Part shown: piece after piece, positions 20,914-27,732 of the stretch
Layout: every line of letters begins with the position of its first letter
How positions within the stretch are numbered: position 1 is the stretch's first letter
Origin: JBBSMX01 sp038232935
GTDB lineage: Bacteria; Bacteroidota; Rhodothermia; Rhodothermales; JANQRZ01
Assembly: GCA_038232935.1 (NCBI GenBank)
Contig: JBBSMX010000033.1
Location: 1-33,185 of the forward strand
Reading direction: 5' to 3'
Length of the DNA: 33,185 nucleotides
Position numbers and translations under genes: made by a program
The notes under the pieces: model-generated
Told to the model about the DNA's origin: nothing
The model's database searches: none
Seen by the model: only the letters and a program-made list of their open reading frames with translations

Positions 20914-21930
20914 ATGCACTACATCACAAAGATCGAGGGCGAGCTACGCCCTGTCAAGCCCCTTCACGCGTTCGTAGTCCGCGAGGACGCCACACGCTAC
21001 ACCTCGTCCGGCACTTCCATACCGCCGGAGGAGGCCCGCGCCCGGGCGATCGCGCAGCAGGCCGTGCGCTGGATCGCCTTCGCCACCGAGCGGACGCGGA
21101 TGCGACCGGCCACGATTACGCAGAAGGGCGTTGAGTCCGCCTGCTACAGCGTGCTCAAGCGGGCCTCGTCGCTGGCCATCCCGTCAAAGCTGGCCGGAGT
21201 AGGCACGTCGCAGCGCATTCTCTGGGAGATGGTTCGCAGCCGGGTGCCCGTGTGGACGCCGCTCGACCTCGATCCCGGGGAGAAGCACATCGTCGTACTC
21301 CACGACGGCGAGGTGATCGGCCACGTGCAGCCGAAGCTCCAAGGCTGGCTCCGCGCGCTCGTCCCGTTCGGAGCCCGGCTCTACCTCAGCCGGATCACGG
21401 GGTCGGAACGGAGTGGGTACACGCTCGGGGTGAACGTCGTCGTCGGCCACACCGGCGAGGCGCTTGACAAGCTCCTCGACGCGCTCGGCGACGCCGGGTT
21501 CGGCAACGTCGGGGGCGACGGTCTCGGCGCTGATGCTGCGCCCTCCGTTGACAGTCAGACAGGGAACGGTCCCACGGGCGACGGCGCGGCCGGTCACCTC
21601 CGCCTCGTCACGCCGGCAGCGTCGGTGCAGCCGGAGGCCGACCCCGACGACGTCGTGCTCTACAGGGATGTCCGTGGGAACGCTCACGCCACGGTCCAGC
21701 ACGTTGTGCGGCGCTCGCCGACGGGGATCGAATGGGGCTACGGCGGGAGCGGCCCGGCCGACCTCGCGCGCTCGATCCTGCTGCGCTTCTGCGACGAGGC
21801 CACCGCCGACGCACTCTACGTCCGCTTCAAGGACGAGGTCGTCGCGACCATCCCGAAGGCCGGCGGCGTGCTCCGCGCCGCCGACATCCGGGCATGGCTC
21901 GCCGCGCGCGGCGTGGCCATCCAGCGGTAG
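20914..21930 (+). CDS. DUF6166-domain protein with possible HIRAN-like middle part
   Basis: A 338-aa protein. Its last 90 residues (246-335) match my recollection of the DUF6166 family, marked by SPTGIEWGYGGSGPADLA and followed by LYVRFKDEVVATIP. Residues 120-178 (EKHIVVLHDGEVIGHVQPKL, then GARLYLSRI) resemble a HIRAN-type small barrel, but weakly. A Gly/Asp-rich linker (195-230) separates the two. The start at 20914 (MHYITKIEGELRP) lies after a small hairpin; an open frame runs upstream to 20776 but crosses two hairpins. It follows the polymerase-like gene and precedes radC, so a role in replication or DNA repair of the element is plausible. No activity is established. Confidence 0.65.
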   Translation: MHYITKIEGELRPVKPLHAFVVREDATRYTSSGTSIPPEEARARAIAQQAVRWIAFATERTRMRPATITQKGVESACYSVLKRASSLAIPSKLAGVGTSQRILWEMVRSRVPVWTPLDLDPGEKHIVVLHDGEVIGHVQPKLQGWLRALVPFGARLYLSRITGSERSGYTLGVNVVVGHTGEALDKLLDALGDAGFGNVGGDGLGADAAPSVDSQTGNGPTGDGAAGHLRLVTPAASVQPEADPDDVVLYRDVRGNAHATVQHVVRRSPTGIEWGYGGSGPADLARSILLRFCDEATADALYVRFKDEVVATIPKAGGVLRAADIRAWLAARGVAIQR

Positions 21931-21987
21931 CCCGATAGCACACCAACGCGGGCCCCAACGGCTCCGCCACATCCTGACAATCCCGAC

Positions 21988-22026
21988 CGAGAGGCCGGCG
22001 CTCACACTGTGGGCGTCGGCCTCTCG
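21988..22026. terminator. 19-bp hairpin between DUF6166 gene and radC
   Basis: CGAGAGGCCGGCGCTCACA pairs with the reverse complement of the 3' arm ending 22026 (CTCTCG) with two G-T type mismatches and almost no loop. It lies 58 bp after the DUF6166 stop and 22 bp before radC, so it can act as terminator or as regulator of radC. Confidence 0.6.
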
Positions 22027-22047
22027 TCGTTTAGACCGACTACGACT

Positions 22048-22674
22048 ATGACTGTCAACAAGAACCTCGATCCGCACACCCTCGACATGTTCTCCCAGAC
22101 GCACCAGGATCGGCACGGAGGCGACGGGTTGTCGGCCTCGCCACGAGCCATTCTACCCGATGACGAGGCGGCGCTGCCGGCCCTCGCCGACATCGTCGTG
22201 CACCGGACCGAACCCTTCAAGGTGCCCGGTCTCAAGAGCCTGGTCCTGCCGCTGCCCGTCTTCAGCCTCAGACTCGTGAGGGAGAGGGATCACCTAACGC
22301 GTCAAGTGCACGACCCTTCCGACGCTGCTCGCCTGTGTGCCGAACTGCTTGAGGGGGCAGATCGAGAGATCTTCCTCGTCCTTGCCCTGAGCACGGCAAA
22401 CCGCTTCATTGGGGCGCATGTAGCACATGTCGGCACCGTCGATGCTTCGATTGCGAGCCCCAGGGAAGTGTTTAAGTTCGCCTTGCTGTGCAATGCGCGG
22501 AGCGTAATCGTGGCACATAACCATCCCTCGGGTAACCTAGAACCCTCCAATGCTGACGTGCAGGTCTCGGAGGGTTTGAAGGCCGCTGGTGAAGCGATAG
22601 GCGTTCGGCTCTTGGATTCGCTAATCATCAGTTTCGATGGCTACACATCGTTGACCGAGCGCGGCTTAATCTGA
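22048..22674 (+). CDS. radC: RadC-like JAMM/MPN domain protein (mobile-element type)
   Basis: A 208-aa protein of the RadC/UPF0758 group, a JAMM-type fold found in chromosomal RadC and often in mobile elements near restriction or repair genes. Its start is MTVNKNLDPHTLDMF at 22048. The metal-binding motif is visible: Glu107, His157 and His159 (AHNHPSGN), Ser167 and Asp170. The conserved HVGTVDASIASPREVFKFALL precedes it. The N-terminal helix-hairpin-helix half of full chromosomal RadC is absent, replaced by an unrelated polar stretch. The 3' part is visibly lower in GC than its neighbours, suggesting separate acquisition. Protease or nuclease activity has never been proved for the family. Confidence 0.88.
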   Translation: MTVNKNLDPHTLDMFSQTHQDRHGGDGLSASPRAILPDDEAALPALADIVVHRTEPFKVPGLKSLVLPLPVFSLRLVRERDHLTRQVHDPSDAARLCAELLEGADREIFLVLALSTANRFIGAHVAHVGTVDASIASPREVFKFALLCNARSVIVAHNHPSGNLEPSNADVQVSEGLKAAGEAIGVRLLDSLIISFDGYTSLTERGLI

Positions 22675-22799
22675 TCCACTGCCGGACTCCGACGAGAACA
22701 CGAGCGGGGTTATGTTAGCGGCGTGACGGGGTCTGCTTAATCCTCCCCGCCTTCCCGTTCCCCACGCTGGACTCACCCTCCGTCTACATCGTCTATCGC

Positions 22800-24449
22800 A
22801 TGCCACCACCCGCGACCTCCGACCTCTTCGATACCTCCCTCGGCTTCGAGCAGAAGCTATGGGAAGCGGCGGACCTCCTCCGTTCCAACATGGATCCGGC
22901 TGAGTACAAGCACGTCGTCCTTGGCCTGCTCTTCCTGAAGTATGTAAGTGATGCCTTTGATGCCCGGCGCGACGACCTGGCGCGGTTCGTCCGTGACCCG
23001 GCGAGCGAGTACTTCGTCGAGGGGGAGGAGGACCAGGAGGACGAGATCTCGCTCGTCACCGAGGACCGCGACGAGTACGCCGGGGCGAACGTGTTCTGGG
23101 TGCCGCAGGAGGCCCGCTGGGAGGCCATCCGGGCGCGGGCGCATCAGGACCAGATCGAGGTCGGCGGCAAGAAGGTGTCCGTCGGCGGCTACATCGACCA
23201 CGCGATGGACGTGATCGAACGCGAGAACCCCCGGCTCAAGGGCGCGCTGCCGAAGGTCTACGGCCGCCCCGGCCTCGACCAGACGATCCTCGGCAAGCTC
23301 ATCGACCTCCTCTCGAACGTCGGCCTGTACGAGCGGAAGGGGCGGAGCCGCGACGTGCTCGGACGGATCTACGAGTACTTTCTATCGCGCTTCGCCTCGT
23401 CGGAGGGCAAGGGCGGCGGCGAGTTCTACACGCCGGGCTCCATCGTCCGTCTCCTCGTCGAGATGATCGAGCCGTACCGGGGGCGCGTCTACGACCCGTG
23501 CTGCGGGAGCGGCGGCATGTTCGTGCAGTCGGTGAAGTTCGCCGAGGCCCACGACGGGCGGCGGGATCAGGTCTCCGTCTACGGGCAGGAGTCGAACTAC
23601 ACGACGTGGCGGCTGGCCCGGATGAACCTCGCCATCCGTGGGATCGAGGCTGACCTCGGGCCGCGCCACGGCGACACGTTCCGCGAAGACCTCCACCCCG
23701 ACCTCCGCGCCGACTACGTCCTCGCCAACCCGCCGTTCAACATCTCGGAGTGGCACGGCGACAAGCTCAAGGACGACGCCCGCTGGCGCCACGGCGTCCC
23801 ACCCGAGGGCAACGCCAACTTCGCGTGGGTCCAGCACATCGTCCACCACCTCGCGCCCGGCGGCGTGGCCGGGTTCGTCCTCGCGAATGGTTCGATGTCG
23901 TCGATGCAGAGCGGGGAGGGGGAGATCCGGCGGAAGCTCGTCGAGGCCGACCTCGTGGACTGCATGGTGGCGCTCCCGGCGCAGTTGTTCTACGCGACCG
24001 GCATCCCGGTCTGTCTGTGGTTCCTGTCGAAGGACCGCGCGGGGCAGGTAACATCGACGGGCACAGCGCACCGCGACCGGCGCGGCGAGGTTCTCTTCAT
24101 CGACGCCCGGAAGCTCGGCGCGATGGAGACGCGGACGCACCGCGTGCTGCGTGCCGAGGACGTGGCGAAGATCGCCGGGGCCTACCACGCGTGGCGGAAC
24201 GTCGAAGGCGAGTATGAGGACGAGGCCGGGTTCTCGAAGTCGGCGCGCGTGGAGGAGATCGCCCGGCACGACTTCGTGCTCACGCCGGGGCGCTACGTGG
24301 GCGTGGCCGAGGCCGAGGGCGACGGGGAGCCATTCGAGGAGAAGATGGAGCGGCTCGCGGCCGAACTCCGGGAGCAGATGGACGAGGCGACCGAACTCGA
24401 CCGCCGGATCGAGGACGCGCTGGAGGGGCTGGGGTATGGACTGCGCTGA
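22800..24449 (+). CDS. hsdM: Type I restriction-modification methyltransferase subunit
   Basis: The HsdM subunit of a type I restriction-modification system, which with HsdS methylates adenine (N6) and with HsdR cleaves unmodified DNA. The 549-aa protein starts MPPPATSDLFD and has an N-terminal helical domain (LWEAADLLRSNMDPAEYKHVVLGLLFLKYVSD). The catalytic domain has motif I DPCCGSGGMF from Asp232 and motif IV NPPF from Asn310. The C terminus ends RRIEDALEGLGYGLR. The last 14 bp overlap the next gene (ATGGACTGCGCTGA). A 39-bp piece of its 3' end is repeated just before hsdS, which suggests hsdM and hsdS once overlapped directly. Confidence 0.96.
   Translation: MPPPATSDLFDTSLGFEQKLWEAADLLRSNMDPAEYKHVVLGLLFLKYVSDAFDARRDDLARFVRDPASEYFVEGEEDQEDEISLVTEDRDEYAGANVFWVPQEARWEAIRARAHQDQIEVGGKKVSVGGYIDHAMDVIERENPRLKGALPKVYGRPGLDQTILGKLIDLLSNVGLYERKGRSRDVLGRIYEYFLSRFASSEGKGGGEFYTPGSIVRLLVEMIEPYRGRVYDPCCGSGGMFVQSVKFAEAHDGRRDQVSVYGQESNYTTWRLARMNLAIRGIEADLGPRHGDTFREDLHPDLRADYVLANPPFNISEWHGDKLKDDARWRHGVPPEGNANFAWVQHIVHHLAPGGVAGFVLANGSMSSMQSGEGEIRRKLVEADLVDCMVALPAQLFYATGIPVCLWFLSKDRAGQVTSTGTAHRDRRGEVLFIDARKLGAMETRTHRVLRAEDVAKIAGAYHAWRNVEGEYEDEAGFSKSARVEEIARHDFVLTPGRYVGVAEAEGDGEPFEEKMERLAAELREQMDEATELDRRIEDALEGLGYGLR
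24402..24440 (+). repeat. 39-bp direct repeat, left copy (3' end of hsdM)
   Basis: This segment matches 24959-24997 at 38 of 39 bases (ggggt versus gggct near the end). It encodes the C-terminal RRIEDALEGLGYG of HsdM and the start codon of the DUF4258 gene. The two copies flank the toxin-antitoxin cassette. Confidence 0.85.
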
Positions 24450-24723
24450 GGTCGTCTTCAGCGGGCACGCCCTCCGCCGCATGTTCGAGCGCGCCATCGA
24501 AGAGGCGGCCGTTCTGGAGGTCGTGCGTAGGGGACGCCGGATCGGCTCGTATCCTGAGGACACGCCGTACCCCAGCGTCCTACTGCTCGGCTTCGACGGG
24601 GAGCGCCCGCTGCACGTGGTGGTGGGGATCGTCGCGGAGCAGCAGCGGTGCGTCGTGGTAACTTGCTACGAGCCAAGCCCGGATCTCTGGGACGAACACT
24701 TTACCCAACGGAGGACGAGATGA
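24436..24723 (+). CDS. DUF4258 protein, probable toxin of a TA pair
   Basis: A 95-aa protein of the DUF4258 type (BrnT/MqsR-related small RNase-like fold). It starts MDCAEVVFSGHALRRMFERAI, where the SGHALRRMFER segment is the family signature, and continues with GRRIGSYPEDTPYPS and VVTCYEPSPDLWDEHF, which match the family's C-terminal pattern. It overlaps the hsdM stop by 14 bp and the antitoxin-like gene by 4 bp (ATGA), so all three are translationally coupled. By analogy it may be an mRNA-cleaving toxin, but no catalytic residue can be confirmed. It is unusual to have such a pair inside an hsd operon, where HsdM and HsdS must be co-expressed. Confidence 0.8.
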   Translation: MDCAEVVFSGHALRRMFERAIEEAAVLEVVRRGRRIGSYPEDTPYPSVLLLGFDGERPLHVVVGIVAEQQRCVVVTCYEPSPDLWDEHFTQRRTR

Positions 24724-24944
24724 CCTGTCTGATTTGTAAGCACGGCCAGACGGCTCCCGGCCGCGTCACGGTGACGCTGGAGCGCGGGATGACGGTGGTG
24801 GTGATCCGCGACGTGCCAGCCGAGGTGTGCGACAACTGCGGGGAATACTACCTCGCCGAGGACGTCACGGGCCGCGTGCTCGGCTCGGCGGAGGACGCGG
24901 TGCGCAAGCACGCCGAGATCGAAGTGCTCCGGTACGCGGCATGA
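24720..24944 (+). CDS. YgiT-type zinc finger protein, probable antitoxin
   Basis: A 74-aa zinc-finger protein similar to the N-terminal half of MqsA/YgiT antitoxins. Cys3-Cys6 (CLIC) and Cys37-Cys40 (CDNC) form a CxxC...CxxC metal site. A beta-rich stretch (VTVTLERGMTVVVIRDVPAEV) lies between, and a helix ends the protein (EDAVRKHAEIEVLRYAA). The C-terminal helix-turn-helix of MqsA is missing, so it probably does not bind DNA itself. Start and upstream stop overlap as ATGA, giving a coupled toxin-antitoxin pair between hsdM and hsdS. Confidence 0.85.
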   Translation: MTCLICKHGQTAPGRVTVTLERGMTVVVIRDVPAEVCDNCGEYYLAEDVTGRVLGSAEDAVRKHAEIEVLRYAA

Positions 24945-24958
24945 GGGCGCGGGGAGAT

Positions 24959-24997
24959 CGCCGGATCGAGGACGCGCTGGAGGGGCTGGGCTATGGA
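24959..24997 (+). repeat. 39-bp direct repeat, right copy (before hsdS)
   Basis: This is the second copy of the 39-bp hsdM 3' segment. Read in the hsdM frame it gives RRIEDALEGLGYGV then TGA, with the stop overlapping the hsdS start, as in ordinary overlapping hsdM-hsdS pairs. It looks like the ancestral hsdM end left behind when a cassette entered. Confidence 0.85.
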
Positions 24998-26159
24998 GTT
25001 TGATATACCGAGTGGGTGGGATGCTTCCACGATTGGAGATCAAGTCACGCTCCAGCGTGGCCTTGACATCACGAAGAAGGAACAGCGTCCCGGAGACGTT
25101 CCGGTTGTTTCATCCGGAGGGGTAAGTAGCTACCACGACGAGGCGGCCGTTGACGGTCCGGGAGTCGTCATGGGCCGGAAGGGTACACTCGGTCGGGTCT
25201 ACTACATCGACGAGCCGTACTGGCCGCACGACACCACACTCTGGGTTCGAGATTTCAAAGGCAACGACCCTCGATACGTCTACTACTTCTTCGTCGGACT
25301 CGATGTGATGCACCTTGATGTCGGGTCGGCCAACCCGACGCTCAACCGGAATCATGTGCATCCACTTCCGGTGGCTTGGCCGCCTCTCGACGAGCAGCGC
25401 CGGATCGCCGCCGTCCTCGGTGCGCTCGACGACCGGATCGTGGTCAACCGCGGGATGAACCGGACGCTGGAGGCGATGGCGCAGGCCCTCTTCCGCCGCC
25501 GGTTCGTGGACTTCGACGGCCGCGACGACCTCGTTGAGCACGAGGCGGGGCCGATCCCGGAGGGGTGGCGGTGGGAGCCGCTGGATCAGGTCGCCGACTT
25601 CCTCAACGGAACCGCCTGCCAGAAGCACCCGGCCGTTGACGGTGCGCCGAGCCTACCCGTCATCAAGATTCGCGAGATGCGCGCCGGCATCACCGACAAC
25701 ACCGACAGAGCCAGTCTGGACGTGCCGGAGAAGTTCGTCGTTGAGGACAGGGACATGTTGTTCTCGTGGTCGGGCAGTCTCCTGGCGGAAATCTGGACCG
25801 GCGGGCAAGGCCTGTTGAATCAGCACATCTTCAAGGTTACCTCGGAGGGTTTCCCGCGCTGGTTCTACTACCTCTGGGTTCGAGAACACCTTGACCGTTT
25901 CCAGCGGATCGCCGCCGATAAGGCCACGACGATGGGACACATCAAGCGTCGCCACCTCACCGAAGCACTCGCGGCTGTGCCAACGCCAGGGGAAGTAGAG
26001 ACGATGTCCGCCGTCCTCGGACCTCTCGTCGAACGCCAAGTGGAGAACAACCTCCAGTCCCGCACCCTCGCTGCGCTACGCGACGCGCTCCTCCCCAAGC
26101 TCGTCTCCGGCGAGCTCCGCGTTCCCGAAGCCGAGGAAGCCGTCGAGGCCGCGCTCTGA
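24993..26159 (+). CDS. hsdS: Type I restriction-modification specificity subunit
   Basis: The HsdS subunit, 388 aa, which recognises the target sequence through two target-recognition domains. TRD1 spans about residues 5-125 (IPSGWDASTIGDQV). A central conserved helical region follows at 128-172 (PPLDEQRRIAAVLGALDDRI and NRTLEAMAQALFRRRFVDFDG). TRD2 spans about 190-325 (IPEGWRWEPLDQVADFLNGT), and the second conserved region ends the protein (NLQSRTLAALRDALLPKLVSGEL). The recognition sequence cannot be read from this. Its start overlaps the repeated hsdM end; it is followed by a second toxin-antitoxin pair before hsdR. Confidence 0.95.
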   Translation: MEFDIPSGWDASTIGDQVTLQRGLDITKKEQRPGDVPVVSSGGVSSYHDEAAVDGPGVVMGRKGTLGRVYYIDEPYWPHDTTLWVRDFKGNDPRYVYYFFVGLDVMHLDVGSANPTLNRNHVHPLPVAWPPLDEQRRIAAVLGALDDRIVVNRGMNRTLEAMAQALFRRRFVDFDGRDDLVEHEAGPIPEGWRWEPLDQVADFLNGTACQKHPAVDGAPSLPVIKIREMRAGITDNTDRASLDVPEKFVVEDRDMLFSWSGSLLAEIWTGGQGLLNQHIFKVTSEGFPRWFYYLWVREHLDRFQRIAADKATTMGHIKRRHLTEALAAVPTPGEVETMSAVLGPLVERQVENNLQSRTLAALRDALLPKLVSGELRVPEAEEAVEAAL

Positions 26160-26219
26160 CGAGGGACCAGCCGCAACGCATCGGACGGTGCCTTCGGATG
26201 GTGTTCACGCGCCGTGCTG

Positions 26220-26227
26220 TATCTTGG
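26220..26227 (+). promoter_or_regulatory. TATCTTGG box, candidate promoter for DUF4065-Fic pair
   Basis: TATCTTGG resembles the Bacteroidota -7 element and lies in the 174-bp gap after hsdS, 107 bp before the DUF4065 gene. A separate promoter would allow the pair to be expressed independently of hsd genes. Confidence 0.3.
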
Positions 26228-26333
26228 CCGTGGAACGCTGCGTGAAACGTTGGAGGACGGCGCATCCGCCCGCTCCTCCCGACGTTTACACCCCGTCCCG
26301 CTTCCGCCGATACCCCGGCGTCCCCCGCCCGCC

Positions 26334-26954
26334 ATGGACCCCGTCTTCCTCGCTCAGTACCTCGTCAACCGGTTCGGCCTCGTGCCGGGCGGGGTGACCC
26401 CGCTGAAGCTCCAGAAGCTGCTCTACTACGTGAAAGCGTGGGGCCTCGTCGACGGCGACGACCTCGTGGACGGCGCGTTCGAGAAGTGGACGCACGGCCC
26501 CGTCAACCGCGCCGTCTACGAGCACTTCAAGCCGCACGGTCGCGCGCCTATCCAGCCGGTCGCGCTCGGCCCGGAGCACGAGCCGCACGGCGAAACGAAG
26601 GCGTTCGTCGACTTCGTCGGCCACAGCTACGCCCGCTTCCCTGCCATCGCCCTCTCGAAGATGACCCACGAGGAGGACCCGTGGAAGGTCACGCCGGCCC
26701 ACAGCGTAATCCCGGCCGCGCTCATCCGCGACTACTACGCGGCCCAGCCGTTCGCGGCGAACATCCCGTTCGACCCCGTCGGCAAGCCCTACATCCCTGT
26801 GCAAAGCCACATGGACCGGGCCTTCACGATGGACATGAACGCGGCGGACGCCCGGCGCGCGTCCACCTTCCGCTCGTATGCGGAGTACCTCCAGCGGCTC
26901 GAACAGGCCGGCTACGCCTCGCGAGATGAGTGGCTGAGCCGGCTGCTCGCCTGA
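26334..26954 (+). CDS. DUF4065 (Panacea/SocA-like) antitoxin
   Basis: A 206-aa protein with the DUF4065 domain, called Panacea in toxin-antitoxin studies, where it serves as a versatile neutralising antitoxin; SocA of Caulobacter belongs here. The hallmark N-terminal pattern is present: FLAQYLVNRFG, then TPLKLQKLLYYVKAWGL, FEKWTHGPVNRAVYEHFK. I placed the start at 26334 (MDPVFLAQYLV); the open frame upstream from 26214 looks unrelated. It ends 4 bp before the GTG start of a Fic-domain gene, so it is probably the antitoxin of that pair. The C-terminal part is charged and lacks a recognisable DNA-binding motif. Confidence 0.87.
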   Translation: MDPVFLAQYLVNRFGLVPGGVTPLKLQKLLYYVKAWGLVDGDDLVDGAFEKWTHGPVNRAVYEHFKPHGRAPIQPVALGPEHEPHGETKAFVDFVGHSYARFPAIALSKMTHEEDPWKVTPAHSVIPAALIRDYYAAQPFAANIPFDPVGKPYIPVQSHMDRAFTMDMNAADARRASTFRSYAEYLQRLEQAGYASRDEWLSRLLA

Positions 26955-26958
26955 GCCG

Positions 26959-27660
26959 GTGGCCCGTCCTCGCCAGGAACTCGATGCGCTCGCGAACCTG
27001 CTCGGCGACTTCGGCACGGCGGATTGGGGGCCGGAGGACGAAGCGGAGGCGTTCGACCTGATCGCGGACCGCTCCCGCGGGTTGGCCGAGTCCTATGTCG
27101 AGGCTGCCGACGCGGTCGCCACGCTCCTCGATGAACGCGAGACGCCGATGCCCGCCGCGTGCCGACGGCTCCTCTTCGTCGCCCACGAGCGCCTGTACCA
27201 TGGGATCTTGACGAACGCGGGGCAGACGCGAAAGCCCGGCGACAGCGGGGGGAGCCGGGTGTTCTTCGGCGGCCTCCGCGGCGACCGCCGCACGATGCGG
27301 TTCGAGGGCACGCCGGCCAGCACCATCGACGACGAACTCGACCGGGCGTTCGGCCGGCTTCAGGACTGGCGGACGGGCGAGCGGGACGCGGCACGGGATG
27401 CGGCCGTGTTGTTCTACGCGGACCTGTCCCGCGTCCACCCGTTCTACGACGGTAACGGCCGCGCCGGGCGCTTCGTGATCTCCGTCTATCTCCACCTGCA
27501 CGGCTGGCTGGTCGAGTGGGCGCGCATCGACGAGCGCGAAGGGAAGTTCATGCGCAAGATCAACGACGTCAACGAGAAGCGGTCGGCTACGACGGACTAC
27601 GAGGGGTTCCTGTTGAGCTTTTGGAGGAAGTTCGTCGTACCCACGGAGGATTTAGATTAG
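26959..27660 (+). CDS. fic: Fic-domain protein, probable toxin
   Basis: A 233-aa Fic-fold protein, an enzyme class that usually transfers AMP from ATP to target proteins. The active-site motif HPFYDGNGRAGR is complete, with catalytic His160, Asp164, Asn166, Arg168 and Arg171. An upstream AGQTRKPG block with the flap region lies near residue 90. No class I/II/III inhibitory helix (S/T-xxxE-G/N) is evident. The start is GTG 26959, since no ATG fits, immediately after the DUF4065 antitoxin stop. Together they form a Panacea-Fic type toxin-antitoxin pair located between hsdS and hsdR. Confidence 0.9.
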   Translation: MARPRQELDALANLLGDFGTADWGPEDEAEAFDLIADRSRGLAESYVEAADAVATLLDERETPMPAACRRLLFVAHERLYHGILTNAGQTRKPGDSGGSRVFFGGLRGDRRTMRFEGTPASTIDDELDRAFGRLQDWRTGERDAARDAAVLFYADLSRVHPFYDGNGRAGRFVISVYLHLHGWLVEWARIDEREGKFMRKINDVNEKRSATTDYEGFLLSFWRKFVVPTEDLD

Positions 27661-27666
27661 ACAAGT

Positions 27667-27674
27667 TATCTTCG
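27667..27674 (+). promoter_or_regulatory. TATCTTCG box before hsdR
   Basis: TATCTTCG lies 7 bp after the fic stop and 59 bp before the preferred hsdR ATG. It matches other TATCTT boxes in the window and may let hsdR be transcribed separately. Confidence 0.3.
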
Positions 27675-27732
27675 ATCAGTACCGGAACCGCGTAGAGAAA
27701 CGGTGCCCCCGAAGCCAGCCGACACCTGCCCT

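Noticed and set aside
26214..26333. Longer N terminus for the DUF4065 protein
   Set aside because: The extra 40 residues are Arg/Pro-rich and unrelated to the domain, which begins MDPVFLAQYLV.
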